DNA of 64,000 nucleotides from NCBI RefSeq assembly GCF_029714285.1, contig NZ_CP121665.1, forward strand, positions 1 to 64,000, read 5' to 3'. The translations under genes were made by a program, and so were the position numbers. The notes beneath the pieces were generated by a model. That model saw nothing but the letters and a program-made list of their open reading frames with translations. It was not told where the DNA came from and did no database searches. This DNA is from Rhizobium sp. CB3090 (GTDB lineage Bacteria > Pseudomonadota > Alphaproteobacteria > Rhizobiales > Rhizobiaceae). Positions 17,040 through 26,063 of the stretch are shown one piece after another (within the stretch, counting starts at the first letter, position 1; each line of letters opens with the position of its first letter).

Positions 17040-18583
17040 GACACATCTCCTGGCCAGGGCTGGGCGATCTGCTTGAGCATCGGAACATCGACTTTGGCAT
17101 AGATGGCGGTCGTCGAGGGCGAGCGATGTCTCAGAACAGTTCCCACCGTTTCCAGGCCTGCCCCATTGCGCAGGAGTCTTGTTGCCAGTGAATGACGAAA
17201 CAGATGCGCTCCTGTCGGCACTCCCTCGATTCCGCCACGCGCAAGCACGCGGGACAGGATGTCGGAAATCTGTGATGATGAAGCGAGAGGCGTGAATGGA
17301 GCTTGCAGCCGCAAGAAAATCCGCTCTTCCGCCACAAGTGGCCGGGCCTGCTCAATGTAGGCGAGCAAAGCATCGCCTGCGTCCTGAGGCAATGGCAAGT
17401 TCGCCGATCGGCGTCCTTTCCCGTGCACGCGGATAAGGGCATTTGCCCAGTCGATATCGGAAAAGCGCAGTCGGCAGATGTCGCCAGCGCGCAGTCCAAG
17501 GCGGGCCAGCAACAGGATGATCGCCCGGTCTCTCAAATCCGCCGACGTTGCCTTGCCGCATGACGCAATGATGCGTTCGACGGTGGCCTCGCTGACATAT
17601 CGTGGAAGATTGGATAGTCGCCGTCGTGCGACTGATGGCACAGCATGACATAGCTCCGGCCGGCATTCGTTGCGCGCAGCGAGGAACCGCAGATAGCTTC
17701 GCAGGACCGTTGCGGTCAGCCGTATCGAAGAACGTGAACGGGTCGCCGGCTGGTTCAGCATTATATTGCGAAGGGCCGTCACCTCATAGGAAGCAGGATC
17801 ATCTCCAAGATCGGCTTGCCATCGAGCGACTTCGTACAGATATCGCTCGACTGTATTACCAGTCATTCCGCAATGTCGCTCAAGCCAAATTCGATATGCA
17901 ATAAGCCGGGTATCGCCGACCTCTGGGCTATCATCTATAGCGCGGCAGGCGGGAACCATACCGCCTTCCCTGAGAAAACTCAGGAAACGCTGGGCGCCTC
18001 GGCGGCGCTTCTGTAATCCGGAGACGGCCAGCTTGCCATTCTTACGTCTGAGGCCGCAGCAACAATTGTGACGCGCGAAACGCTCTATCAAAGCGTCATC
18101 GACATCGGCCCATCGCAGACGCGAGACCCGAAGCCATAGGGCGAAATGCTCCGCGGCTGAGAATAGCACGCGATGTGCCCAGGAGCCGTAACCGAGATGC
18201 GTGAGGCGGTCTGCATATCGGGCAAGGTGTTGATTGATATCGTGGACCTCATCCGCGCGACGAATATCACCGCGATCCTCCAGAAACCGGACAAATCGAC
18301 GAACCACGTTGATGTAGTACGGATCCCGGAGCTGTACGGCGCTATAGCGTGGGCAACTACATGCATGATTTGCAAAGCGCCGTACGGTCGACGCATTGAC
18401 ACTGCTGAGTTGGGTTCGGTTCTGATCGAGCCAGAATAAGAAGTGTCGGGCGGCGCTGGAATATCTGAAAATACCGGCCTTGCCGCGCATAGGTGCAAGA
18501 AACTCGGTTACAGCATCGCAAAAAAATGAGTTGGCATGCTCAGCCGGCTTTGGGTCTGATTGGTGATAGGCGTCTAATGGCAT
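17033..18583 (-). CDS. ritA: First, longest tyrosine recombinase of the RIT trio
   Basis: A 516-residue protein with an extended N-terminal region (about 1-210) that includes a Cys-rich stretch (FANHACSCPRYS and ARHNCCCGLRRKNG). A standard core-binding and catalytic domain follows (about 220-515). Catalytic residues are the Arg in LGLRAGDICRL, the HxxR of GAHLFRHSLATR, TVLRHRSPST with the second His, and Tyr in TTAIYAKVD. Its ATG at 18583 lies 36 bp inside the right terminal repeat, so the promoter is probably in or near that repeat and may be controlled by recombinase binding. Confidence 0.92.
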   Translation of the reverse strand: MPLDAYHQSDPKPAEHANSFFCDAVTEFLAPMRGKAGIFRYSSAARHFLFWLDQNRTQLSSVNASTVRRFANHACSCPRYSAVQLRDPYYINVVRRFVRFLEDRGDIRRADEVHDINQHLARYADRLTHLGYGSWAHRVLFSAAEHFALWLRVSRLRWADVDDALIERFARHNCCCGLRRKNGKLAVSGLQKRRRGAQRFLSFLREGGMVPACRAIDDSPEVGDTRLIAYRIWLERHCGMTGNTVERYLYEVARWQADLGDDPASYEVTALRNIMLNQPATRSRSSIRLTATVLRSYLRFLAARNECRPELCHAVPSVARRRLSNLPRYVSEATVERIIASCGKATSADLRDRAIILLLARLGLRAGDICRLRFSDIDWANALIRVHGKGRRSANLPLPQDAGDALLAYIEQARPLVAEERIFLRLQAPFTPLASSSQISDILSRVLARGGIEGVPTGAHLFRHSLATRLLRNGAGLETVGTVLRHRSPSTTAIYAKVDVPMLKQIAQPWPGDVSC

Positions 18584-18618
18584 ATTGATTCCTCAAGGTT
18601 GTTGAACCCGAGGGAGCT

Positions 18619-18713
18619 TAATTATGCCGAGTAAATCAGTTGGATTTTGCCCAGCATGACGGCAATTGGCACGGCGTGGTCGGCATAATCATATACTCCG
18701 CATAATCGATCTT
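18619..18713 (-). repeat. Right 95-bp terminal inverted repeat of RIT element
   Basis: It is the exact reverse complement of 12435-12529. Its outer edge joins directly to the DUF932 codons that restore the interrupted frame. It lies immediately upstream of the recombinase operon. Confidence 0.95.
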
Positions 18714-18819
18714 CGATTTCGTGCAGGGCATCACCGCGCTGGCGCGCACGAAGACCAATCAGGACACGCGCCTCGATCTGGAAGGCAAGGCGAAGAAGCT
18801 GCTGGAGAGCGCCTCCTGA
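18714..18819 (+). pseudogene. DUF932 family protein, 3' part
   Basis: The last 35 codons of the gene split by the RIT element. They read FDFVQGITALARTK and then LDLEGKAKKLLESAS before TGA. In the frame set by the 5' part, the shared 8 bp TCGATCTT joins the two pieces without loss or gain of a base. Without excision this piece has no start codon. Confidence 0.9.
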
Positions 18820-18883
18820 CATGTTCACGCCCGCCTGGCTCGGACCCGGCCGCGTATACAAACCCCATCGCAGTCATCCCAGA

Positions 18884-18912
18884 GCCCGGTCAAGCGCCGG
18901 GCCTCATTTTGT
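18884..18912 (+). terminator. Hairpin between DUF932 and the next gene
   Basis: GCCCGG (18884-18889) and CCGGGC (18897-18902) form a stem followed by CTCATTTTG. It directly precedes the GGAG of the gene at 18926. This is the third example of the GCCCGG-type leader hairpin in the backbone. Confidence 0.5.
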
Positions 18913-18925
18913 CTGGAGAACCCCA

Positions 18926-19180
18926 ATGGCTATCCCCGATCATTCCCGCGCAAACTTCGACACGCTGTTGCGCGCCGCGTCCGACGGCAATCTTGCTCTT
19001 ATCGAATGCATCGATGCGTCTACACGCGAGCCGCGTTGCGTACTTTGCGCCGTTGGCCGCAACGGCGGCGAATATATCTTCACGCCATTCGGCCATCTCG
19101 CCGATGGCAATCCATACGACGCCTACCTTCCCCCCGATCCCGACGATCCAACCGGCTTCCTTGCGAGCCCTGCAACCTAA
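18926..19180 (+). CDS. Small hypothetical plasmid protein
   Basis: An 84-residue protein beginning MAIPDHSRANFDTLLRAAS, preceded by TCTGGAGAA. It contains CVLCAVGRNGGEYIFTPFGH and ends with an Asp/Pro-rich tail. I recall similar small proteins next to strawberry-notch genes on rhizobial plasmids, possibly the DUF6117 family, but I cannot confirm the name. It probably belongs to the same transcription unit as the genes around it. Confidence 0.75.
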   Translation: MAIPDHSRANFDTLLRAASDGNLALIECIDASTREPRCVLCAVGRNGGEYIFTPFGHLADGNPYDAYLPPDPDDPTGFLASPAT

Positions 19181-19308
19181 CCGCTGACAATCGCCGACGG
19201 TTTTATTGGCATTCCCGATCCCTGCTGGCTGCCCGATTTCGCTCCTCCGACCCGTTCGGCAGGGTGTTGGGCCTCGCCGTTCTTTCCTCACTCATGGAGC
19301 AACCTTCA

Positions 19309-22300
19309 ATGAATATCATCTCGTATCCTCAAAGTGTTTCCGCCCCTTCGCGTTTTGAGACCAAAAGCCGCGCTGACGAACTTATAGAAGCTGCCGGTCG
19401 GATCGCCTCGCTTTTGGAGCAAGGCAAAGTCGTCACTTCAGGCGACCTGCGACAGAACATGATCGAGGCCCTTAGCGGCAGCGATGCCGAAGGCCTCTGG
19501 CTTTGGAAAGACGCCTATGAAGCGACCGAAGCCGCTCAGGTCCTTTTCCTGCGCAAGTTCGGGCCAGCGATCGTTTCCCGCGCGCATTCGCCCCAATCGA
19601 CACTCGCGATGCTGACGAAAGTGGCGAACCTCCTGCCGACCCATAGCCGACGGTCGGAGGAGAGTCGGGCCCTACAGCAATTCTCAACTCCGGTCCCTCT
19701 TGCCTACATCGCATCTCGCGCTGCCGGCATCACGGCCGCTGACGTGGTTCTCGAGCCGTCGGCCGGAACCGGCCTTATGGCGATCTTCGCCGAACTCGCA
19801 GGCGCCCGCCTGGTGCTCAACGAATACGCGGGGATCCGGTGCTCTCTGCTGCAGCGGCTTTTCCCCCATGTTCCCGTCTTCCAACACGATGCCGCACGTA
19901 TCGACGATTACCTCGACCGTTCCATTCGGCCGACCGTGGTGCTGATGAACCCGCCGTTCTCGGCCGGTGTCCATGTGGAAGGTCGCGTCGCCGACGCTGC
20001 CTGGCGGCATCTGACCTCCGCATTCGCTCGTCTCGCTCCCGGTGGCCGGCTCATCGCGATCACCGGCGCGAGCCGTTCTCCCGAGAATCTCGCGTGGCGC
20101 GACGCCTTCGTTCGTCTGCAGGAGCAGAGCACGATACTGTTCACTGCGGCGATCGACGGCAGCATCTACGCCCGTCATGGAACGACAATGGAAACGCGCC
20201 TCACTGTGATCGACAAGATTCCGGCGGGCGATCCGTCGAAGCTCGCAATGTCGAGGGGCACCGCGTCCGATCTGGAAACGCTTCTCGCTTGGATCGCTGA
20301 CCTACCACCTCGCACCCTGGCGAGGGCGCCAGACCCCATTGGAGTGTCCTCCAACGGCATCCTGCGCGCGGACGGGATGCGTCCAGCAGCAGTTGCGGCG
20401 CCGCGGCATCGCGCTGCACCTGTCGATGATGAGGTCATCGAACTGTCCTACGAGCTGCGGGACGCGCAGCCGAAGGACGAGGCCAACGCAGTTGACGGCA
20501 TCTACGAATCCTACCGGCTGCAGTCGATCCACATCTCCGACGCAAGGCCCCATCCCGACAGGCTGGTCGAATCCGTGGCAATGGCCTCCGTCGCACCGCC
20601 GAAGCCGAGTTATCGCCCGCATCTGCCGAAGCGCATCGTCGTAAGCGGCGATCTTTCCGACGCCCAACTCGAAAGCGTCATCTATGCCGGTGAAGCCCAT
20701 TCCGGCTATCTTGCCGGGCACTGGAGCGTCGATACCTCCTTTGACAATCTCAAGGCGGTCGCATCCGACGCGGAAAACGCTGTTCGTTTTCGACGCGGGT
20801 GGTTCCTCGGCGACGGAACAGGCGCCGGCAAAGGTCGCCAGGCTGCCGGCATTATTCTCGACAACTGGCTGAAGGGTCGCCGGCGGCATGTCTGGATATC
20901 GAAGTCCGACAAGCTGATCGAGGACGCGCAGCGCGACTGGAGAGCGCTGGGTCAAGAGAAGCTCCTGGTCACCCCCCTGTCGCGCTTCCGGCAGGGCAAG
21001 CCGATCAAGCTTGAGGAGGGCATCCTTTTCACCACCTTTGCGACGCTGCGCAGCGATGAGCGCGAGGGCAAGCGGTCACGGGTTCAGCAGATCGTCGATT
21101 GGCTCGGGAACGATTTTAATGGTGTCATCGTCTTCGATGAAGGCCATGCGATGGCCAATGCCGCCGGCGGCAGAACCGAGCGCGGCGAAAAGGCCGCATC
21201 GCAACAGGGCAGGGCAGGGCTCCGGCTGCAGCGTGCCCTTCCGGGCGCCCGTGTCGTCTATGTCTCTGCCACCGGCGCATCGGAAGTGGAGTCGCTCGCC
21301 TATGCCGAGCGCCTCGGCCTTTGGGGCAGCAGTGACTTTCCCTTTCCGACGCGCTCTGAGTTCATTGCCGCAATCGAAGATGGCGGTGTCGCTGCGATGG
21401 AAGTTCTGGCGAGAGACCTGAAGGCCATGGGCCTCTACGCATCGCGCTCGCTCTCCTTCGAGGGCGTCGAATACGAGATCCTCGAGCACGAGCTTACCGA
21501 GGAACAGATCCGCATCTACGACTCCTATGCAGAAGCGTTCCAGGTGATCCACAACCATCTCGATGCCGCGATGGAAGCGTCCGGCATTACTGGCAAATCC
21601 GGGACGCTGAACAAAAATGCCAAGGCTGCCGCGCGCTCCGCCTTCGAAAGCTCGAAGCAGCGCTTCTTCAATCACTTGCTGACATCGATGAAGACGCCGG
21701 CCCTTCTCAAAGCCACCGCCAACGATCTCGAGGAAGGCCGTGCGGCCATTGTCCAACTCGTCTCGACGGGGGCAGCGCTGACCGAACGCCGGCTGGCACA
21801 GATCCCGACCGAGGAATGGGGCGATCTGCAGGTCGACGTGACGCCGCGGGAATATGTCATCGACTACCTGATTCACTCTTTCCCGGTACAGCTTTTTGAG
21901 GAATTTTCCGACGCTGACGGCAATCTCAGCTCGCGGCCGGTTCATGATGCGGACGGCAAGCCGGTGATCTGCCGGGAGGCCGAACGGCGCCGCGACGAAC
22001 TGGTCGAAACACTGGGAAGCCTGCCGGCGATCCCGACCGCCCTCGACCAGATCGTCCAGCATTTCGGAACCGAGAAGGTGGCCGAGATCACCGGCCGCTC
22101 TCGCCGCATCGTTCGTCGTGAGGACAGCACTTCCATTGTGCGCTATGCCGTTCAGAACCGGCCGGGCAGCGCCAATCTCGACGAGGCCCGTGCCTTCATG
22201 GACGACGAGAAAGCCATTCTCGTCTTCAGCGATGCCGGTGGAACCGGCAGATCCTACCATGCGGATCTTGCCGCCAAAAATCAGCGCCTGCGCTTGCATA

Positions 22301-23661
22301 ACCTTCTGGAAGCCGGATGGCGAGCCGACGTGGCGATCCAGGGTCTCGGGCGCAGTCATCGCACCAACCAGAAGCAGCCGCCGCGCTTTCGGATGATCGC
22401 CACCAATGTCAAGGCAGAACGGCGCTTCCTCTCGACCATCGCCCGGCGTCTCGACACGCTCGGCGCCATCACCCGTGGTCAACGCCAGACCGGCGGTCAG
22501 GGGATGTTCCGATCCGAGGACAATCTCGAATCGCAATATGCCCGCGACGCGCTGCGGCAATTCTACGGACTGCTGCATGCCTGCAGGATCGAAGGCTGCT
22601 CGCTGAATAAGTTTGAGGGCATCACCGGCCTGTCGCTGACCTCGGAGGAGGGAGGATTGAAGGACGAGCTGCCGCCGATCCAGACCTTCCTGAACAGAAT
22701 GCTGGCGCTGACCATCGCGATGCAGAACGTGCTGTTCGAAGCCTTTGAGCAACTTTTGGCGGCACGCGTCGAAGGAGCGATCGCCGCCGGCATCTACGAC
22801 AAGGGCCTGGAGACGATCACCGCCGACAGCATGACGGTCACCGACCGCCGGCTGATCTACACGCATCCGGTCACCGGCGCGCAGTCGCACCTGCTGACGA
22901 TCGAACGCAGGGATCGCAATGCACCGATGCTGCTTGACGATGTGCGGGCGCTGGTCAGGCAGGACGCACGCGCCAAGCTGATGATCAACGGCAAGTCGGG
23001 CCGGCCGGCGGTGATGGTCCCGACGCGCTCGATCATGCTGGACGACGGTTCGGTCCAGCCGCGCGTGTCGTTGATCCGGCCTATGGATGAGCTGCGCTTC
23101 GAAGTCCGGCAACTTGAAGAGACCAACTGGGAGGAGGCCGACGAACAAGCGTTCGCCCTTGCCTGGAATACCGAGGTCGCAGCGGTGCCGGAATTCTCGA
23201 CGTCGACGATGCACATCGTCAGCGGGTTGTTGCTGCCGATCTGGAAATTGCTGCCGCAGGATTTCTGCCGGGTGCGGCGGCTGCAGACCGATGACGGCGA
23301 GCGGATCGTCGGCCGGGTCATCGCGCCGGATCGGCTCACCGGCCTTTGCCGCAACTTCGGGATCGATCAGACGGAAGTGCTGAGCGCTGACCAGGCCTGG
23401 GCGTCGCTAGTCGACGGATCCTCTATCGTCGGCCTCGCCGGCGACATGACGCTCCGCCGCGTGCGCGTCATGAACGAATACCGCGTCGAACTGACTGGCT
23501 TCACGGATGGCATGCGCGAGTGGTTGCGCTCGGTGGGACTGTTCTCCGAGATGATCAATTGGAAGCTGCGCTTCTTCGTGCCGGCGACAGATGAGGGTGC
23601 GGAGATCCTGTCGAGGCTGATCGAGCGTCATCGCCTTGTCGATGTCGCGCGCCGGTCATGA
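19309..23661 (+). CDS. Methyltransferase/strawberry-notch-type helicase fusion
   Basis: A 1450-residue protein. The N-terminal domain is an adenine-type DNA methyltransferase fold: VLEPSAGTGLMAI at about 146 (SAM-binding) and LMNPPFSAGV at about 211 (NPPF catalytic motif). A strawberry-notch-type SF2 ATPase follows, with Walker A GDGTGAGKGRQ near 501, FDEGHAMAN near 609 and the helicase C-terminal motif QGLGRSHRTNQ near 1011. The C-terminal third is unassigned. I take the ATG at 19309, which follows ATGGAGCAACC and matches the usual N-terminus; a longer frame exists. Family members occur on large plasmids and phages. An anti-restriction or DNA-processing role is plausible but unknown. Confidence 0.9.
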   Translation: MNIISYPQSVSAPSRFETKSRADELIEAAGRIASLLEQGKVVTSGDLRQNMIEALSGSDAEGLWLWKDAYEATEAAQVLFLRKFGPAIVSRAHSPQSTLAMLTKVANLLPTHSRRSEESRALQQFSTPVPLAYIASRAAGITAADVVLEPSAGTGLMAIFAELAGARLVLNEYAGIRCSLLQRLFPHVPVFQHDAARIDDYLDRSIRPTVVLMNPPFSAGVHVEGRVADAAWRHLTSAFARLAPGGRLIAITGASRSPENLAWRDAFVRLQEQSTILFTAAIDGSIYARHGTTMETRLTVIDKIPAGDPSKLAMSRGTASDLETLLAWIADLPPRTLARAPDPIGVSSNGILRADGMRPAAVAAPRHRAAPVDDEVIELSYELRDAQPKDEANAVDGIYESYRLQSIHISDARPHPDRLVESVAMASVAPPKPSYRPHLPKRIVVSGDLSDAQLESVIYAGEAHSGYLAGHWSVDTSFDNLKAVASDAENAVRFRRGWFLGDGTGAGKGRQAAGIILDNWLKGRRRHVWISKSDKLIEDAQRDWRALGQEKLLVTPLSRFRQGKPIKLEEGILFTTFATLRSDEREGKRSRVQQIVDWLGNDFNGVIVFDEGHAMANAAGGRTERGEKAASQQGRAGLRLQRALPGARVVYVSATGASEVESLAYAERLGLWGSSDFPFPTRSEFIAAIEDGGVAAMEVLARDLKAMGLYASRSLSFEGVEYEILEHELTEEQIRIYDSYAEAFQVIHNHLDAAMEASGITGKSGTLNKNAKAAARSAFESSKQRFFNHLLTSMKTPALLKATANDLEEGRAAIVQLVSTGAALTERRLAQIPTEEWGDLQVDVTPREYVIDYLIHSFPVQLFEEFSDADGNLSSRPVHDADGKPVICREAERRRDELVETLGSLPAIPTALDQIVQHFGTEKVAEITGRSRRIVRREDSTSIVRYAVQNRPGSANLDEARAFMDDEKAILVFSDAGGTGRSYHADLAAKNQRLRLHNLLEAGWRADVAIQGLGRSHRTNQKQPPRFRMIATNVKAERRFLSTIARRLDTLGAITRGQRQTGGQGMFRSEDNLESQYARDALRQFYGLLHACRIEGCSLNKFEGITGLSLTSEEGGLKDELPPIQTFLNRMLALTIAMQNVLFEAFEQLLAARVEGAIAAGIYDKGLETITADSMTVTDRRLIYTHPVTGAQSHLLTIERRDRNAPMLLDDVRALVRQDARAKLMINGKSGRPAVMVPTRSIMLDDGSVQPRVSLIRPMDELRFEVRQLEETNWEEADEQAFALAWNTEVAAVPEFSTSTMHIVSGLLLPIWKLLPQDFCRVRRLQTDDGERIVGRVIAPDRLTGLCRNFGIDQTEVLSADQAWASLVDGSSIVGLAGDMTLRRVRVMNEYRVELTGFTDGMREWLRSVGLFSEMINWKLRFFVPATDEGAEILSRLIERHRLVDVARRS

Positions 23662-23673
23662 GGGAGGCCCGCC

Positions 23674-24711
23674 ATGCTTTCCGCCTCGAAACTGGCGGAT
23701 CGTCTCGCGCAAGACGCGGAGGCGGTCTGCCGCCACTATCTCTCCGCCGGCCGCCGGGCTGGCAACTACTGGCTCGTCGGCGATGTCGGCAACAACGAGG
23801 GCCGGTCCCTCTATGTCCATCTGGTCGGTCCTCGCGCCGGCCGATGGACCGATGCGGCGACTGGACAGTTCGGCGATCTGCTCGACCTCGTCCGCGAGAC
23901 CTGCGGCCTCGTCGACTTCCGGGACGTTGCAGGCGAGGCGCGCCACTTCCTCAGCCTGCCTCGACCGGAGCCGGTGTCGTTCCGGAGGGCCGACGCCGGT
24001 GATTCAGCACCGGTCGAACGGCCTGCGGCTGAACGCGCCAGGCGTCTGTTTCGAATGACGCAGCCGCTGGCCGGCACATTGGCCGATGTCTATCTCCGCA
24101 AGCGCGGTATCCTGAAGGCATCCATCCATGCGGCGCTCCGTTTCCACCCGTCCTGCTACTATCGCGACCTCGTCACGGGCCGGACGAGCAGCTATCCTGC
24201 CCTGATCGCCGCCGTGACTGACTGTCCCGGCGCGATCACCGGCGTGCATCGTAGCTGGCTCGATCCCGACGGCGACGGCAAGGCGAAGGTCGACGATCCG
24301 CGCCGCGCTCTTGGCGGACTGCTCGGGAACGGCGTCCGCTTCGGCTTTCCGGTCAATGCACCTGTCCCGGTGATAGCGGCAGGCGAGGGCCTCGAAACCG
24401 TGCTGTCCCTCTCACACGTGATGCCCGGCATGCCGATAGTGGCGGCGCTCACGGCCACTCACCTTGCCGCCTTCCGCTTTCCGCCGGAATGCCGGCGCGT
24501 TTACATCGCAGCTGACGCGGATGCCGCCGGCCGACATGGGATCGAGGGATTGAGCCGCCGGGCACAGGAAGAGGGGATCCTGCCGCTGGTGCTGTCGCCG
24601 GAGCTCGGCGACTTCAATGAGGATCTTCGCTGGCTGGGCCCGGACCGGCTGACCGCAAACCTCAGGGCCCAACTCACTCCGGAAGACGCGATGGCATTTC
24701 TGCCTACGTGA
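23674..24711 (+). CDS. Toprim domain protein (primase-like)
   Basis: A 345-residue protein starting 13 bp after the helicase stop. The N-terminal half (DAEAVCRHYLSAGRRAGNYW and DAATGQFGDLLDLV) is like the zinc-less primase-associated domain of plasmid Toprim proteins. The C-terminal Toprim fold has the Glu of AAGEGLETVLSL and the Asp pair of YIAADADAAGRHG, the metal ligands of the family. It probably handles DNA ends or primers together with the neighbouring helicase. AGGGAGG precedes the ATG closely. Confidence 0.88.
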   Translation: MLSASKLADRLAQDAEAVCRHYLSAGRRAGNYWLVGDVGNNEGRSLYVHLVGPRAGRWTDAATGQFGDLLDLVRETCGLVDFRDVAGEARHFLSLPRPEPVSFRRADAGDSAPVERPAAERARRLFRMTQPLAGTLADVYLRKRGILKASIHAALRFHPSCYYRDLVTGRTSSYPALIAAVTDCPGAITGVHRSWLDPDGDGKAKVDDPRRALGGLLGNGVRFGFPVNAPVPVIAAGEGLETVLSLSHVMPGMPIVAALTATHLAAFRFPPECRRVYIAADADAAGRHGIEGLSRRAQEEGILPLVLSPELGDFNEDLRWLGPDRLTANLRAQLTPEDAMAFLPT

Positions 24712-25040
24712 AGCGGGTCGGAACAGCGTGGGGAGAGGGTGTGGCGGCATTCGCGAAGGGCGGCGGTCCACGGTTCTCATAGGATGAGCGCGCGCCCACG
24801 GGCCTGCCGAGAGGCGACCCTTACCACGCGGGCCTCCGGGCCTTCAGCGGGTCGGTCGGGTTTCTTCCCCTGCCGGTCCGCAGACGCGGCCCGTCATTCC
24901 CCGCGGATCAAGAAACCTTCCCTCCGCCGCCCGGCGCTTCGCTGGGCCGCGGCACTTCGCTTGCGGTTCCGGCCTCGGCCCGCGTGATCGGGTTCGCCGT
25001 CAGGCCGCGAGAGGCGCGGCCCAAACCGATGGAGACCATC
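24712..25040. other. Non-coding gap before DUF2493 gene
   Basis: 329 bp of GC-rich sequence. Open frames here have no ribosome-binding site or recognisable domain. The frame of the next gene is open from 24984, but its upstream part is unlikely to be translated. I see no repeat or clear terminator. Confidence 0.45.
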
Positions 25041-25982
25041 ATGGACATGATCCTTCACCCCGACGACACCTTCGAGCCCCATCAGGCGTCCTCCCCGACC
25101 GATCGCTTCATCTACGAGATGCAGGTTTTCGGCTACCGCCCCTTCCAGGACGAGCCCGACCCGCGCCCATTGCCGGAGGAACAGCAGGTCCGCTCGTCGA
25201 TCACCACGATCTTCGATGCGCTCGCAGAAATGCTCGGTGACACCCGGCTGGAACCCGATCTCGAAGACCTGTTCTGGTCGATCCCCAATCTCTTCCATCG
25301 CGCCGGTGAGCGCATCGAGCGCGAGCTCGACCGCAACGAAGAAGCGCAGCGCACCGGCCAGCGCGAGCAGGACGGCTCGGAGGTGAAGAGTGTCGAGCTC
25401 GAACGCCTCATCGCCGAGGGCATCACGCTGCTTGAGCGGCGCAATGCCTTCGAGTTCATGCGCGACTACGCGGCCGATCTATTCGAGGCGCAGACCGGTT
25501 CGTCCTGGCGGCCGCGCACCGGCTCTAAGGTCAACCACGCCACCATGACGGCGGCAATGATCGACAGCCGGGACTTCCTCTCTGCCCGACGGCGCGCCGA
25601 AACCGAAGTGCTGATCCCGGCCGGCACCAAGATCGCCTTCTCCGGTGGCATGGACTACAACGATCATGAGCGGATCTGGGCCAAGCTCGATCAGGTGCAA
25701 GCCAAACACCCTGATATGGTGTTGCTGCACGGTGGTTCGCCGAAAGGTGCTGAACGCATCGCCGCTTGCTGGGCGGAGGCGCGCCGGGTGACGCAGATCA
25801 CCTTCAAACCCAATTGGACCAAGCACGCAAAGGCCGCTCCGTTCCGGCGCAATGACGAGATGCTGTCTGTCATGCCCGCCGGATTGATCGTCTTTCCCGG
25901 AAACGGCATCACCGGTAACCTTGCCGACAAGGCGCGTCGCCTCGGCATTCCGGTCTGGCAGGCTTCAGGAGACGGCGCGTGA
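25041..25982 (+). CDS. DUF2493 (SLOG-like) plasmid protein
   Basis: A 313-residue protein. The C-terminal 120 residues match DUF2493, a Rossmann-like SLOG relative: KIAFSGGMDYNDHERIW (about 198), VLLHGGSPKGAERIAACWA (about 222) and GLIVFPGNGITGNLADKARR. The SLOG fold binds nucleotides or their derivatives. The N-terminal half is helical and acidic and of unknown fold. I choose ATG 25041, which has GGAG seven bases upstream; ATG 25029 is possible. It follows the Toprim gene in the same orientation, as on other rhizobial plasmids. Confidence 0.85.
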   Translation: MDMILHPDDTFEPHQASSPTDRFIYEMQVFGYRPFQDEPDPRPLPEEQQVRSSITTIFDALAEMLGDTRLEPDLEDLFWSIPNLFHRAGERIERELDRNEEAQRTGQREQDGSEVKSVELERLIAEGITLLERRNAFEFMRDYAADLFEAQTGSSWRPRTGSKVNHATMTAAMIDSRDFLSARRRAETEVLIPAGTKIAFSGGMDYNDHERIWAKLDQVQAKHPDMVLLHGGSPKGAERIAACWAEARRVTQITFKPNWTKHAKAAPFRRNDEMLSVMPAGLIVFPGNGITGNLADKARRLGIPVWQASGDGA

Positions 25983-26063
25983 GCGCCGTTTTCCGAAAGA
26001 TGGAAAATGTGGAAAACATGGGAAAAATGGGTTATATGGAAAAACACGCTGGAGACCATAGCC

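Larger units (their letters stand above)
12419..18713. mobile_element. Recombinase-in-trio (RIT) element with primase-helicase cargo
   Basis: A 6.3-kb element bounded by perfect 95-bp inverted repeats (12435-12529 and 18619-18713). It interrupts the DUF932 gene. The 8-bp sequence TCGATCTT occurs at both edges (12411-12418 and 18706-18713), either as a target duplication or as shared att sequence. Inside, three tyrosine recombinase genes overlap on the minus strand (18583 to 15124), the arrangement known as RIT. A convergent 820-residue primase-helicase gene occupies the left part. The RIT elements I know usually consist of little more than the trio, so the cargo is notable. The identical repeats argue for recent movement. 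Confidence 0.9.

Noticed and set aside
21076..23214. Long minus-strand open frame (712 codons) inside the methylase-helicase gene
   Set aside because: Shadow of the plus-strand gene, which has intact helicase motifs. The antisense product is rich in Arg/His with no domain.
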